Counted from the stretch's first letter, positions 16,276-24,822 are shown. The stretch is 64,000 nucleotides of DNA from Actinoplanes sichuanensis (GCF_033097365.1 NZ_AP028461.1:9327501-9391500), one strand, 5' to 3'. Numbers and translations: made by a program. Notes: a model not told the origin generated them from the letters alone.

Positions 16276-16755
16276 TCAACACCCGAGTTCGGCTCCGGGG
16301 CGGCTGCCGTCGGGACGCATCACCACCCGGATCCGGTCGACGCCGCTCATCTTCCGGATCAACGGGAGCGGCCCGCAGTCGAAGTCTCGGCCCACAGTGG
16401 TCAGATGCAGTGACTCCGGCATCGTGGCGGCCTCGATTCCCTCCATCTGGGTGGGATCGCCGGCCACTCGCTGGCGGAGTTTCTCGTACGCCTGCTCCCG
16501 CGTCTGCAACCGAACCCCGTCGACGGCCGGCAGTTCACCGAGCCGGCGCTGCACCGCCTCGCGCTGGGTGGTGTCCGCGTCCGGTTGCATGACGACCGCG
16601 ACGGTGAACTCCCGTTCCGGAACATATCGCCAGCCGGCGAGAAGCATCGCCGTGGTCGAGGCGATGGAGCCGAGCACCAGCGCGGCCGCGACGACGGCCA
16701 GTAGTCGCAGCCAACGCCGGCCGGATAAGTCGTCTGTCGGCTGTGGATCACTCAT
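16276..16755 (-). CDS. FtsX extracellular-domain-like membrane protein
   Basis: This 159-aa protein has one N-terminal membrane helix (WLRLLAVVAAALVLGSIAST). The rest is a domain that reads like the extracellular domain of FtsX: FTVAVVMQPDADTTQREAV, then VDGVRLQTREQAYEKLRQR, and MPESLHLTT. FtsX proper is a 300-aa permease with four helices. Here the C-terminal helices are missing, so it cannot form an FtsEX transporter by itself. It may bind a peptidoglycan hydrolase or modulate one; that is inferred. TAGCTT seven bases before the ATG suggests a leaderless mRNA. The stop lies 32 bp upstream of RTX paralogue 3. Confidence 0.72.
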   Translation of the reverse strand: MSDPQPTDDLSGRRWLRLLAVVAAALVLGSIASTTAMLLAGWRYVPEREFTVAVVMQPDADTTQREAVQRRLGELPAVDGVRLQTREQAYEKLRQRVAGDPTQMEGIEAATMPESLHLTTVGRDFDCGPLPLIRKMSGVDRIRVVMRPDGSRPGAELGC

Positions 16756-16885
16756 GATCCGCAAGCTATATCAACGGACGGTGATGCGGTTGTCCACACC
16801 CGTCACGGAGGGCCTTGTAGGCGGTCGCCGGTTGCTACAGAGTTGTCGGGATCGGTCACACCCACGGACGCAAGGAGGCGTCGGC

Positions 16886-17194
16886 GTGAACGGCTTTGCG
16901 AATGATGCGGAGAACGCGGCCTACACCCTGGCCGAGGCGCTCAGCGAGAAGGCCCTCTCCTGTATGAAACACGCGGAGGAGGCGGCCGAGGCGTTCCGCG
17001 CCGGCCGGGTGGCGATGCGCCGGCAGTTCAAGGCGCGCGGGCTCTCCGAGGCGGAGGCGGACATCCGCTGGGCGGGGACGTCACAGGCGTCCCGGGCGAT
17101 CGCCGACAATGAGTTCTTCATGTCGCAGGCGTCGATGTACAACAACGCGGCCGCCGCGCAGTATGCGAAAGCCCTCTACCTGAAGAGCAAGTAA
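16886..17194 (+). CDS. Small helical protein of unknown function
   Basis: This 102-aa, soluble, Ala/Glu/Arg-rich protein is predicted to be mostly alpha-helical (AYTLAEALSEKALSCMKHAE, QASMYNNAAAAQYAKALYLK). The GTG start at 16886 has a strong AAGGAGG eight bases upstream. I do not recognise a named family. It ends 6 bp before the stop of the convergent gene at 17201. It could be a packing or partner protein, but nothing in the context shows its role. Confidence 0.7.
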   Translation: MNGFANDAENAAYTLAEALSEKALSCMKHAEEAAEAFRAGRVAMRRQFKARGLSEAEADIRWAGTSQASRAIADNEFFMSQASMYNNAAAAQYAKALYLKSK

Positions 17195-17200
17195 CCGGGT

Positions 17201-17590
17201 TCACGCCGCCCGGTGGCGCAGAGTCGCGACCGTCGACCCGGCCAGGGCGAGCAGGCAGTCGGGCAGCGTGCCGTCGGCTATCGCGGCTCCGAAGAGCGCC
17301 TCACCGGTCGGGAAGTCGCCGTTGACATAGGCACTGACGAACCGGGCCACCCAGCGCTTGTCATATCGCGCATCGTCGATCCCCGGGAACTCCAGGGTCC
17401 ACGCCCCACCCGGGGGGAACTGGCCGACCATGGTCGCCGCGAGGCACCACGCGACGTCCCACGCGCCGACCACACCGTCACGATCGACGACCGCGTCGAA
17501 GGTGTCGGCCACAGCCGCGGTGTCGCCGCTGAGCGCACACTGCAGAACCTGCGCGGCGTCGTCGAATGCGTGCTGTGGTACGTCGGTCAC
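17201..17590 (-). CDS. Hypothetical protein
   Basis: This 129-aa soluble protein has no recognisable motif (AFDDAAQVLQCALSG, GVVGAWDVAWCLAATM, FVSAYVNGDFPTGEALFG); it looks alpha-helical. GTG at 17590 is chosen because TACCTT lies seven bases upstream, the leaderless pattern seen repeatedly here. A longer form starting further upstream (up to 159 aa) would read through promoter-like sequence. The thioesterase gene ends 50 bp upstream on the same strand. Confidence 0.65.
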   Translation of the reverse strand: MTDVPQHAFDDAAQVLQCALSGDTAAVADTFDAVVDRDGVVGAWDVAWCLAATMVGQFPPGGAWTLEFPGIDDARYDKRWVARFVSAYVNGDFPTGEALFGAAIADGTLPDCLLALAGSTVATLRHRAA

Positions 17591-17640
17591 GTTGCAAAAG
17601 GTACGTCGGGCGGTCAAGGAACGCACCCGGACGTGGGAAT

Positions 17641-18060
17641 TCAGGCACCCCTGAGCAGGCAGGTGATCCTGGCCGTGCACACCCGGTCGCCCGTCTCATC
17701 GGTGATGACGACCTCGTAGGTGGCGACCGCACGACCCCGGTGCACCGGGACTGCGATTCCGGTCACCAGTCCCGAGCGGGCCGCCTTGTGGTGAGTGGCG
17801 TTGATGTCGACGCCTACCGCGAACGGACGATCGACGGTCTGCCCGTGCAGGACCGCGCCGACCGAACCGAGGGTCTCGGCGAGCACGCAGGAGGCTCCGC
17901 CGTGCAACAACCCGTACGGCTGGGTGTTGCCTTCGACGGGCATGATTCCTACGACCCGTTCGGCGGTGGCCTCAGTGATCTCGATACCCATACGTTCTGC
18001 GAGCGCACCACCGCCACCGCTGGTGAACAGGTGTTGCTTGCCGTCCTCAGCGATATCCAC
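17641..18060 (-). CDS. PaaI-type hotdog thioesterase
   Basis: This 139-aa protein matches the PaaI/YdiI thioesterase family, with PVEGNTQPYGLLHGGA containing the conserved HGGA, then LAETLGS and the VGVDINATHHK strand. These enzymes hydrolyse acyl-CoA thioesters in the cytoplasm as hotdog-fold tetramers. The substrate cannot be read from sequence; aryl-CoA or menaquinone-pathway CoA esters are typical. The GTG start has TAAGGT eight bases upstream, suggesting leaderless expression. Confidence 0.88.
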   Translation of the reverse strand: MDIAEDGKQHLFTSGGGGALAERMGIEITEATAERVVGIMPVEGNTQPYGLLHGGASCVLAETLGSVGAVLHGQTVDRPFAVGVDINATHHKAARSGLVTGIAVPVHRGRAVATYEVVITDETGDRVCTARITCLLRGA

Positions 18061-18190
18061 GTCGGCGTACCTTACGCCCGTTCAGGAGCGGCACCAGCGA
18101 CAACCATCACAGCATCGGGGACTGTTCGATTGATCCGTTGGGTACTGACGGGCACACCGCCGGACCCTCCGGCCGACGAGAGGAAGCAGT

Positions 18191-18445
18191 ATGAGCGAGC
18201 CGCAGGAGGTCATCGAGACGCGCGGTGACGACCGTGTCGACCTGCTGAAGAACGACGCGAACGGCGACGGCCGTACCGATGTCTGGGTCTCGGACACCGA
18301 CGGTGACGGCAAGCCGGACCTCTACCAGTTCGACACCGACGGCGACGGCAAGGTCGACGTGACCATGGTCGACCTGGACGAGGACGGCACCCCGGACCTG
18401 ATCGTCGACGGCGACGGCGGCCTGCCGCCTGCCGGGACGGTCTGA
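18191..18445 (+). CDS. Small acidic protein with EF-hand-like calcium loops
   Basis: This 84-aa protein has repeated DxDGDGxxD loops (DANGDGRTD, DTDGDGKPD, DTDGDGKVD, DLDEDGTPD), spaced 12-13 residues, as in type-3 thrombospondin or dockerin-like calcium motifs. It has no signal peptide or membrane helix, so it is probably a cytoplasmic calcium-binding or buffering protein. The ATG has GAGGAAG upstream. It ends 5 bp before the convergent protease gene. Divergent from the thioesterase. Confidence 0.75.
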   Translation: MSEPQEVIETRGDDRVDLLKNDANGDGRTDVWVSDTDGDGKPDLYQFDTDGDGKVDVTMVDLDEDGTPDLIVDGDGGLPPAGTV

Positions 18446-18450
18446 GAAGC

Positions 18451-19725
18451 TCAGCCACCCCCGAGGGCGGACAGGGTCACCCAGAGGACCGCGATGGCGA
18501 CCACCGCGGTTCCGATGGTGGAGGCGGTGTGCCGCCAGGACCGCACGCCCTCGACCGCCTCCGGATGTCCGAGGGCGGCGAGGGCGACGCGGTGTTCCCG
18601 GACCTCCACGGCCCGGGCCTCGGTGGCGTCGTCCGGCACGTCGGCTTCGGCCCGGCTCAACTCGACGGCCAAGCCGGCCTGGGCGCGCTGGAGTCGCCGT
18701 ACCGCTGCCCGGGCTTTGTGCCCCGCGCTAGCCGCAGCGTGCCGCCGAGCCGCACCCCGCCGGGAGTGCGAACCGAGAACCCGCAGCTCGCCCTCGGTGA
18801 TCAGGTCCGGATCCCGGACCGTGGCCAGAATGGCCACGTAGTAGGCCGCCTCCCGATCGTGCGCCCGCCGCACCAGGTAGAGGACCAGCAGTAGCGGTGG
18901 CAGGCCCTTGAAGAGCAGTACCGCGAGCAGGGCCACCGCACTGTCGCCGAGACTCTCCCGGAACAGCGGCGAGTTCCACAGCGAGTGCGACGCCCAGGCC
19001 GCGAACAGGGCCAGGGCGGCCACCGTCAGCCGGCGGGCCCGGCTCCGATCTCGGTTGACCACCAGGTATCCGATGCCGGCCCCGGCCAGCGCGCCGAACA
19101 GGGTGTGACTCCACACGCCGGCCAGGAAGCCGCGCACCAGGAACGTGACGATCACCGGCTGGATGCGGTCACCCTCGCCGGCCTGCTGCACCGCTCCGAC
19201 GGCGAACACCACGTCCTCGACGATCTGGAACCCGAGCCCCACGAGAGCGCCGTAGACGATGCCGTCGAGCACGCTGTTCACCTGGGCGCGGGCGATCAGC
19301 ACGATGGCGACCACGCCGAGCGTCTTGGCGATCTCCTCGACCGTGGGCCCGGCCAGGGCGGCACCCCATTCGGCGGCCAGGTCGGGAGAGCCGAGTTTGG
19401 CGATCAGGTTGTCCAGGGCGGTGCTGCCCGGGATGGAGACGCTGGTGGCGACCAGGCCACCCCACGCGAACGCGAGGACACGCAGGCTCGGCGGTTCCCG
19501 TTCCAGAAAATCCAGTTCATCGAGGAAGAGCCAGAAGGGTACGGCCAGAAGCCCGAACAACACGATCGCGGTGATCGTCGCGATCGGAAAGCTGTCCATG
19601 AAGATCGCAGTGATCTGGGCGATCCGCACCGCGCCGGCGACCAGCAGCGCGATCACCACCCAGAAGGCGGGCTGCCGGGCGAGCACGACCACCCGAGGCG
19701 TCCCGGGCCGGACCGGCTCGCTCAT
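18451..19725 (-). CDS. PrsW-family intramembrane metalloprotease
   Basis: This 424-aa protein has about eight membrane helices in the first 300 residues and a cytoplasmic Arg-rich helical tail plus a final helix. Family motifs are visible: an EE pair in GPTVEEIAKTLGVV, a Glu in GLGFQIVEDVVF, and a His in GVWSHTLFGALAGAG. PrsW in Bacillus cleaves an anti-sigma factor in the membrane. The substrate here is unknown and no anti-sigma gene is adjacent. It overlaps the upstream gene by ATGA, so the two are translationally coupled. Confidence 0.87.
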   Translation of the reverse strand: MSEPVRPGTPRVVVLARQPAFWVVIALLVAGAVRIAQITAIFMDSFPIATITAIVLFGLLAVPFWLFLDELDFLEREPPSLRVLAFAWGGLVATSVSIPGSTALDNLIAKLGSPDLAAEWGAALAGPTVEEIAKTLGVVAIVLIARAQVNSVLDGIVYGALVGLGFQIVEDVVFAVGAVQQAGEGDRIQPVIVTFLVRGFLAGVWSHTLFGALAGAGIGYLVVNRDRSRARRLTVAALALFAAWASHSLWNSPLFRESLGDSAVALLAVLLFKGLPPLLLVLYLVRRAHDREAAYYVAILATVRDPDLITEGELRVLGSHSRRGAARRHAAASAGHKARAAVRRLQRAQAGLAVELSRAEADVPDDATEARAVEVREHRVALAALGHPEAVEGVRSWRHTASTIGTAVVAIAVLWVTLSALGGG

Positions 19726-20300
19726 TTACCGGTCTCGTAGCGCAGGGTGCGGGTGCTGGCGTCGATCGCCGGTAGGGCCGGCCCGAGGTCGTTGTCGTCT
19801 CCGCTGACCATGACCTCGATGGTGAGTCCGTCGGCGACGAAGACGGCATACCGACCGTCCCGTTCACCCGTGGTGTAGCCGCCCTGCACCCCGGCGAATC
19901 CACCGGCTGTGGAGACCGCGAGTTGGGTGCCGGTGATCCGGTGACCGTTGATGCCGGTGATGCGCTGCCGGAGCCGGACGGCGGCCGCGGTCAGATCACC
20001 GTCGAACGGCTCGACGTCTATCGCGTAGCGCACCGGGCCGAGGCGGAACAGGACGGTTCCGCGGTCACTGCCGGGCCGGGTGCCGGTCACGTCGAGCACG
20101 GCCCCGGGTGGGGGCACCACGGTGACCCCGGCGCCCACCCGGTAGGGCCCGGACGCGACGGCTCGCTCGGCCGGTACGGCCCGGTCCAGCACGGGGAGAC
20201 CGAAGGCGAGAACGGCCAAGATCGATGCCACCGCTAGTGCGACGGGCAGACCGAGGGTGCCGGGAAGGTCGGTGAGATGACGCCGAGTGACCCTCCCCAT
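19722..20300 (-). CDS. Single-pass membrane protein of unknown function
   Basis: This 192-aa protein has one N-terminal helix (VALAVASILAVLAFGLPVL) and an extracytoplasmic beta-rich domain (VTVVPPPGAVLDVTGTRPG, FRLGPVRYAIDVEPFDG). No named family is recognised. The stop overlaps the start of the PrsW-type protease gene (ATGA), so it may be a partner or substrate of that protease; this is inferred from position. TAACTT six bases before the ATG suggests a leaderless mRNA. Confidence 0.7.
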   Translation of the reverse strand: MGRVTRRHLTDLPGTLGLPVALAVASILAVLAFGLPVLDRAVPAERAVASGPYRVGAGVTVVPPPGAVLDVTGTRPGSDRGTVLFRLGPVRYAIDVEPFDGDLTAAAVRLRQRITGINGHRITGTQLAVSTAGGFAGVQGGYTTGERDGRYAVFVADGLTIEVMVSGDDNDLGPALPAIDASTRTLRYETGK

Positions 20301-20382
20301 CCGTCCAAGTTAACGGCGGTTACCCGCCGCTGTCCGGAGAACCGCTGACCGGCCACAGTGGATGGAGGGGCGACCTGGCAGA

Positions 20383-20949
20383 TTACGTATTTGTCCGTTT
20401 TACCGAAAGATGCTGTGACGGTACGACAGCGGTCAGCCATACCCCGTTGTCACTGCGGTGGAAGATGTGCCCCTCCGCCACCATCACCCCCGCGGCCACG
20501 CTGAACACCACCACGTCCGGCGAGCGGCGGCGACCGACGGTCACCGCGGTCGACAGATCAACCGACAGGTGTACGTGGTGCCGGCTGCGTGGACGAAGCC
20601 CCTCCCGCAGGATCGCGTCGAGGTTGGCCCGCGGTGTCCCGTGGAACAGCTCGGCGGGCGGGGTGGCGGCCGGTAGGTCGAGATCGACGGCGACCCGCCG
20701 GGAGTGGCCCTGGCTGGCGCGGATGCGCTCGATGCCGTCCGGGCCGGTCTGCACGGCGAACCGTGACTTGTCGTTGTTCGCGACCACGAGGTCCAGGTCG
20801 GTGCGGCTCATGCCGAGGGCGGTCAGCAACTCGGCGACCGGCACCCATCCGTTCGCGTCGAGGGTGAGGCCGGCCACCTCGGGCCGGTGTCGCAGGACCA
20901 GGGACATCCGCTTACTCATGCGGACCTGATCCCGGCTGAGAACTGTCAT
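20383..20949 (-). CDS. kptA: RNA 2'-phosphotransferase (KptA/Tpt1)
   Basis: This 188-aa protein has the Tpt1 fold: an N-terminal winged-helix segment (SKRMSLVLRHRPEVAGLTLD, GWVPVAELL) and a C-terminal NAD-binding ADP-ribosyltransferase-like segment (ELFHGTPRANLDAILREGL, HVHLSVD). The RASQGHS motif is typical. The enzyme removes an internal RNA 2'-phosphate using NAD. In bacteria its role is unclear because the usual tRNA-splicing substrate is absent. It overlaps the methyltransferase gene by 4 bp. A Hen1/Pnkp RNA-repair operon lies 33 kb away in this window. Confidence 0.92.
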   Translation of the reverse strand: MTVLSRDQVRMSKRMSLVLRHRPEVAGLTLDANGWVPVAELLTALGMSRTDLDLVVANNDKSRFAVQTGPDGIERIRASQGHSRRVAVDLDLPAATPPAELFHGTPRANLDAILREGLRPRSRHHVHLSVDLSTAVTVGRRRSPDVVVFSVAAGVMVAEGHIFHRSDNGVWLTAVVPSQHLSVKRTNT

Positions 20950-21722
20950 CCGGTGTACTCCATGACCGCAACGTAATACGGCCGGTCCTGCTCGTCGATC
21001 GATTTCAGCCGCCAGGAAGTGCCCGCCAGCAGGGACTCCAGCTCACCGACGGAGCAGTTCAGGTAGTCGAACCAGCCGGTTGCGATCTCCCGGTAGCGCA
21101 GCCGCAGCCGCAACTGCCCACCCAGCCGACCACGAGCCCGGTTGTTCTCGTGATAGCTCACGTGCAGTGGGTCCGTCGTCCCGTACGGGTCCGCGCCCTG
21201 GGCCACGATCCGCGCCCCGGGCGCCGCCAGTCGGGCCAGCGCGGCCAGGAAGGCGGGCGCCCGCTCCGCGCTCTCCAGCAGCCCGAGGTTGTTGCCGAGC
21301 AGTAGGAACGTGTCGTACCGGACGCTGGCCCGGGAGAACTCGTCGACCGTGGCCAGGACGGTGTCCCGCAGCCCCCGGTCCCGGGACACCTCGATCGCGC
21401 CGGCCGACGTGTCCAGCCCGGTCACCGCGATCCCCCGGCGCTGGAGCTCGATCGCGATCCGGCCGGCGCCCACCCCGATGTCGAGCACCCGGCCGCGGCA
21501 CAGCCGTACCGCCCGGTGGTCGAAGGATCGCCACTCGTCCGGCTCGGCCAGGTAGTGGGCGGCCGGTGCGCCGTTGATCAGGCCGTCCTCGCGCTCGATC
21601 ACCTCGATCACCGGCCGCGGGTATCGGCCGCCCGCCAGTGGCCGCCTCCCGACCCCGGTGTGCACCGCGTACGCGTCGCGGATCATCTCTCCGAAGGCGT
21701 CACCGATCGCCGGCTGTGTCAT
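20946..21722 (-). CDS. SAM-dependent methyltransferase
   Basis: This 258-aa class I methyltransferase has motif I VLDIGVGAGRIAIELQ and motif II region VTGLDTSAGAIEVSRDRG. The N-terminal 80 residues are family-specific; no substrate is evident. ATG at 21722 is taken as the start; a TTG two codons earlier is possible. It overlaps kptA (4 bp) and is divergent from a flavin/F420-type oxidoreductase over only 18 bp. Coupling to kptA may hint at an RNA or nucleotide substrate, which is speculative. Confidence 0.85.
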   Translation of the reverse strand: MTQPAIGDAFGEMIRDAYAVHTGVGRRPLAGGRYPRPVIEVIEREDGLINGAPAAHYLAEPDEWRSFDHRAVRLCRGRVLDIGVGAGRIAIELQRRGIAVTGLDTSAGAIEVSRDRGLRDTVLATVDEFSRASVRYDTFLLLGNNLGLLESAERAPAFLAALARLAAPGARIVAQGADPYGTTDPLHVSYHENNRARGRLGGQLRLRLRYREIATGWFDYLNCSVGELESLLAGTSWRLKSIDEQDRPYYVAVMEYTG

Positions 21723-21740
21723 GGTCAATACTCTTCAAGC
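21723..21740. promoter_or_regulatory. 18-bp divergent leaderless promoter region
   Basis: Only 18 bp separate the ATG codons of the methyltransferase (minus) and oxidoreductase (plus) genes. On the plus strand TACTCT (21729-21734) lies six bases before the ATG at 21741, a leaderless arrangement. Each promoter must therefore lie inside the opposite gene's 5' coding sequence. No RBS exists for either gene. Confidence 0.6.
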
Positions 21741-22118
21741 ATGACCGCATTGGAGCAACTCGGCTCGGAGAAATACGTCCTTCTCACCACATTCCGCCGA
21801 GACGGCCGGGCGGTCGCGACACCGCTCTGGGTCGTGCCGGACGGCACCGGCCTGGGCTTCTGGACGGTGGCCGGCAGCGGCAAGCTCAAGCGCATCCGCA
21901 ACAGCGGCCGGGTCACCGTCGCGGCCTGCGACATGCGGGGCAACCCCACCGGCGGCGAGCCGATCGAGGCGACCGCGCGGATCGGCGACCACGCCGATCG
22001 GGTCCGCGTCGGCGACGGCATCAAGAAGAAGTACGGGATGATCGGGCGGCTCACCATGCTCGGCAGCCGATTGCGCCGGGGCACCGACGGAACAGTCGCC
22101 GTACTGGTGACGGAATAG
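21741..22118 (+). CDS. PPOX-class F420/flavin-dependent oxidoreductase
   Basis: This 125-aa split-barrel protein of the pyridoxamine-oxidase-like superfamily reads KYVLLTTFRRDGRAVATPLW, then GLGFWTVAGSGKLKRIRNSG. The pattern is that of the small TIGR03666-like group that binds F420 or flavin in actinobacteria. The substrate is unknown. The start is leaderless, behind TACTCT. A terminator hairpin follows. Confidence 0.85.
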   Translation: MTALEQLGSEKYVLLTTFRRDGRAVATPLWVVPDGTGLGFWTVAGSGKLKRIRNSGRVTVAACDMRGNPTGGEPIEATARIGDHADRVRVGDGIKKKYGMIGRLTMLGSRLRRGTDGTVAVLVTE

Positions 22119-22121
22119 AAG

Positions 22122-22150
22122 AAGCGCCGGCGTCTGCCGGCGCTTTTCAT
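22122..22150. terminator. Intrinsic terminator between convergent genes
   Basis: A perfect 10-bp stem, AAGCGCCGGC (22122-22131) / GCCGGCGCTT (22136-22145), is followed by TTCATTT on the plus strand. It serves the oxidoreductase gene and possibly bldC from the other side. Confidence 0.85.
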
Positions 22151-22218
22151 TTCTACGAAGAAGGGGCGATCGCCTTCCCCAGCGTTCGCCCCTTGCGACG
22201 TGTTCTCGGTCGACTCGG

Positions 22219-22428
22219 TCAGTCGCCCTGGCGCTGCGTGGGGATCTGCCCCTGCAGCAGGGCGCGGACCTCCGACTCCCGGTAGCGACGGTGGCCACCC
22301 AGCGTGCGAATAGCGCTGAGCTTGCCCGCCTTGGCCCACCGAGTAACGGTCTTCGGGTCGACTCGGAACATCGACGCCACCTCGGCCGGCGTTAGTAGCG
22401 GCTCAGGATCGTGCGTACGCGATGCCAT
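22219..22428 (-). CDS. bldC: BldC-family developmental regulator
   Basis: This 69-aa MerR-like helix-turn-helix protein is nearly identical in pattern to Streptomyces BldC: LLTPAEVASMFRVDPKTVTR, then GKLSAIRTLGGHRRY. BldC binds direct repeats cooperatively and delays entry into sporulation in Streptomyces. Here it stands alone with a clear GGAGGAG RBS. In Micromonosporaceae it probably controls development or morphology genes. Confidence 0.95.
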   Translation of the reverse strand: MASRTHDPEPLLTPAEVASMFRVDPKTVTRWAKAGKLSAIRTLGGHRRYRESEVRALLQGQIPTQRQGD

Positions 22429-22710
22429 CGGTCACTCCTCCACAGGTGCCTAAAAAACATCGGCCGGGGTCCCGCCGGCCGGTGCGTCTCTCATGGTCCG
22501 GCTAGTCCCCGATGTCCGACATGGGCCGAACGGACGAACGTCCCCAGATAGACGGATGAAGCATGCCCGATTTTTGCGCGTTTTATACGCCAGATAGTGT
22601 CTCGTTTAGCCCGATTATCACGCTTAGGGGACCGGCGATTACGAAGAGTGTTCGCTTCGGGAGCGCTCCCGCGGGCCGAGAAAAGTAGGCGTCTGTCCCA
22701 TTTCCGCAGG
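22429..22710. other. bldC upstream region
   Basis: This 282-bp gap has no protein gene. It is visibly less GC-rich than its surroundings around 22560-22620 (TTTTTGCGCGTTTTATACG), which fits promoter DNA for bldC. The length suggests a long 5' UTR or several regulatory sites. No terminator for the upstream gene was found. Confidence 0.5.
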
Positions 22711-23550
22711 TCAATTGCATCGCTCGAGAAGTTGGACGACGCGCCAACGCGCCACCAACTTCTCGTAAGCCTCACTTGCTGACTCTGCGTCACCGCGAGA
22801 AAGTGCGGAAAGTCCGGCTGCCACCAGTCCGGGGGAATCGTCCTCGGTCAGGCTGTCCTCCGGGAGGAGGTTGACGAGACCGCCGTAGTCCAGCTCCACC
22901 ACCGACCGCGGATGGAACTCCTCCAGCCAGCGCGTACCCTCCTCGACCGCCTCGGTGATCGGCGCGTCGCCGAGCGACTTGCGCAGCACCGAGACCGCCC
23001 GGTGCGCCCGCCGCCGGGCCTTGGAGATCTCGGTGCGGTACCGCAGGACCTTGCGCCGGCCGGACAGCGCGATCTCCCGCTCGTCCAGATCGACGAACGC
23101 GAACCAGCGCAACGGGACACCCCATGTGGCGGTCTGCTCGTGCACCCGCGGCACACCCTGTTCGAGGACCTTCGCGCCGCTGCGCCAGTCCTCCACGACC
23201 GCTTTCGCCTGCCCGGCCAACACCGGCGGGACGAACGCGTCGGCGAGCACGGCGGGCACCCCGTCCCGGGCGTTCAACGCGGCCTCGGCGACCCGCAGGC
23301 GCAGGTTCCACGGACAGACCAGCACCGCGCCGTCCCACTCCAGCACATAGGCCTCGTCCGGCAGGTCGGGCAGTCGGGTCCACCCGGCGCCCAGTGCTTC
23401 GAGCACGGCGGTGCGCTGCCGTGCGGGGCCCTCGACCAGGCCCAGATCGCGGCCCTCGCGCGCGTACTCACGCCAGAAGACCTGACGCTCCCGGTCGAAG
23501 GCGGTCAGTGGCTCGTAAACCCGTAGGTACGACGCGAACAGTGACGGCAC
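22711..23550 (-). CDS. Conserved actinobacterial hypothetical protein
   Basis: This 279-aa soluble protein is probably a widespread actinobacterial protein of unknown function (LFASYLRVYEPLTAFDRERQ, YVLEWDGAVLVCPWNLRLRV, TATWGVPLRWFAFVDLDERE). No catalytic motif is seen. The start is GTG with AAAGGA seven bases upstream. It is divergent from valine dehydrogenase. Confidence 0.8.
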   Translation of the reverse strand: MPSLFASYLRVYEPLTAFDRERQVFWREYAREGRDLGLVEGPARQRTAVLEALGAGWTRLPDLPDEAYVLEWDGAVLVCPWNLRLRVAEAALNARDGVPAVLADAFVPPVLAGQAKAVVEDWRSGAKVLEQGVPRVHEQTATWGVPLRWFAFVDLDEREIALSGRRKVLRYRTEISKARRRAHRAVSVLRKSLGDAPITEAVEEGTRWLEEFHPRSVVELDYGGLVNLLPEDSLTEDDSPGLVAAGLSALSRGDAESASEAYEKLVARWRVVQLLERCN

Positions 23551-23700
23551 GGCGCGATCCTTTCATGAATCCGGCCGACTGGAACTTCCCGGCGCGACGT
23601 AATCAGCGCGCTATTCGCACGACTACGCTCGGCGTAACCGGCTCACCCCGCCGGGATCATGGCCCCACGAAGGCCTACGCAGAGATCAGGAGAACCCACG

Positions 23701-24765
23701 ATGGACGTGTTCGACACCGACGGGCACGAACAGGTCGTCTTCTGCCAGGACCGGGACACCGGACTGAAGGCGATCATCGGTATCTACTCGACCGCTCTCG
23801 GCCCCGCGCTCGGCGGCACGCGCTTCTACCCGTACGAGAGTGAGGCAGCCGCCCTCGCCGACGTCCTGAAGCTGTCCCGCGGCATGGCCTACAAGAACGC
23901 CATGGCCGGGCTCGACCTGGGCGGCGGCAAAGCGGTCATCTGGGGCGACCCGGCAAAACTCAAGAGCGAGGCCCTCCTCCGGGCGTACGGCCGGTTCGTC
24001 GACTCGTTGCGCGGCCGCTACTACACCGCCTGCGACGTCGGCACCTACGTGCAGGACATGGACGTGGTCGCCCGCGAGACGAGGTATGCGACCGGCCGCA
24101 GTGTCGAGCACGGCGGTGCCGGTGACTCCTCGGTCCTCACCGCCTGGGGCGTCTTCCAGGGCATGCGAGCCGCGGCCGAGCACACCTGGGGCACCCCGTC
24201 GCTCGCCGGCCGTACGGTCGGTGTCGCCGGTCTGGGCAAGGTCGGCAAGTATCTGGCCGGTCACCTGCTCGACGACGGCGCGACGGTGGTCGCCACCGAC
24301 GTGAACGAGGCGGCGCTGACGTGGGCCCGCACCACCTACCCGCAGATCACGCTGGTGCCGGACACCCAGACCCTGATCACCTCCGACATCGACGTCTACG
24401 CGCCCTGCGCCCTCGGCGGCGCGCTGAACGACGACACGGTGCCGGTGCTGCGCGCCAAGGTGGTGACCGGCGGCGCCAACAATCAACTCGCCCACGCGGA
24501 CATCAGCAAGGTCCTGGTGGACCGCGGCATCCTCTACACCCCGGACTACGTGGTGAACGCGGGCGGCGTCATCCAGGTCGCCGACGAGATCCACGGCTTC
24601 AACTTCGACCGGGCCAAGCTGCGGGCCACCGGGATCTTCGAGACCACCCGGCGCCTGCTCCAGCTCGCCGTCGACGAGGGTGTGCCGCCGGCGGTCGCGG
24701 CCGACCGGCTCGCCGAGAGGCGGATGGCGGAGGTCGGCCGGCTGCGTTCGATCTACCTCGGCTGA
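23701..24765 (+). CDS. vdh: Valine/leucine dehydrogenase
   Basis: This 354-aa amino-acid dehydrogenase of the Glu/Leu/Phe/Val family has the catalytic segment [16 protein letters not shown] (two active-site lysines), a tetramer-type N-terminal domain, and an NAD-binding motif ([17 protein letters not shown]). It deaminates branched-chain amino acids to 2-oxo acids, supplying precursors for branched fatty acids and polyketides. The ATG has AGGAGA upstream. A long GC-rich hairpin follows 12 bp after the stop. Confidence 0.93.
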   Translation: MDVFDTDGHEQVVFCQDRDTGLKAIIGIYSTALGPALGGTRFYPYESEAAALADVLKLSRGMAYKNAMAGLDLGGGKAVIWGDPAKLKSEALLRAYGRFVDSLRGRYYTACDVGTYVQDMDVVARETRYATGRSVEHGGAGDSSVLTAWGVFQGMRAAAEHTWGTPSLAGRTVGVAGLGKVGKYLAGHLLDDGATVVATDVNEAALTWARTTYPQITLVPDTQTLITSDIDVYAPCALGGALNDDTVPVLRAKVVTGGANNQLAHADISKVLVDRGILYTPDYVVNAGGVIQVADEIHGFNFDRAKLRATGIFETTRRLLQLAVDEGVPPAVAADRLAERRMAEVGRLRSIYLG

Positions 24766-24777
24766 GGCGCTGAAATC

Positions 24778-24822
24778 ACTGCCGCGCGCCGCTGGAGAAG
24801 GTCAACCGCGACGCGCGGCAGT
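24778..24822 (+). terminator. Hairpin after vdh
   Basis: The arms ACTGCCGCGCG (24778-24788) and CGCGCGGCAGT (24812-24822) form an 11-bp stem. No T-run follows, so termination is probable but unproven. Confidence 0.55.
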
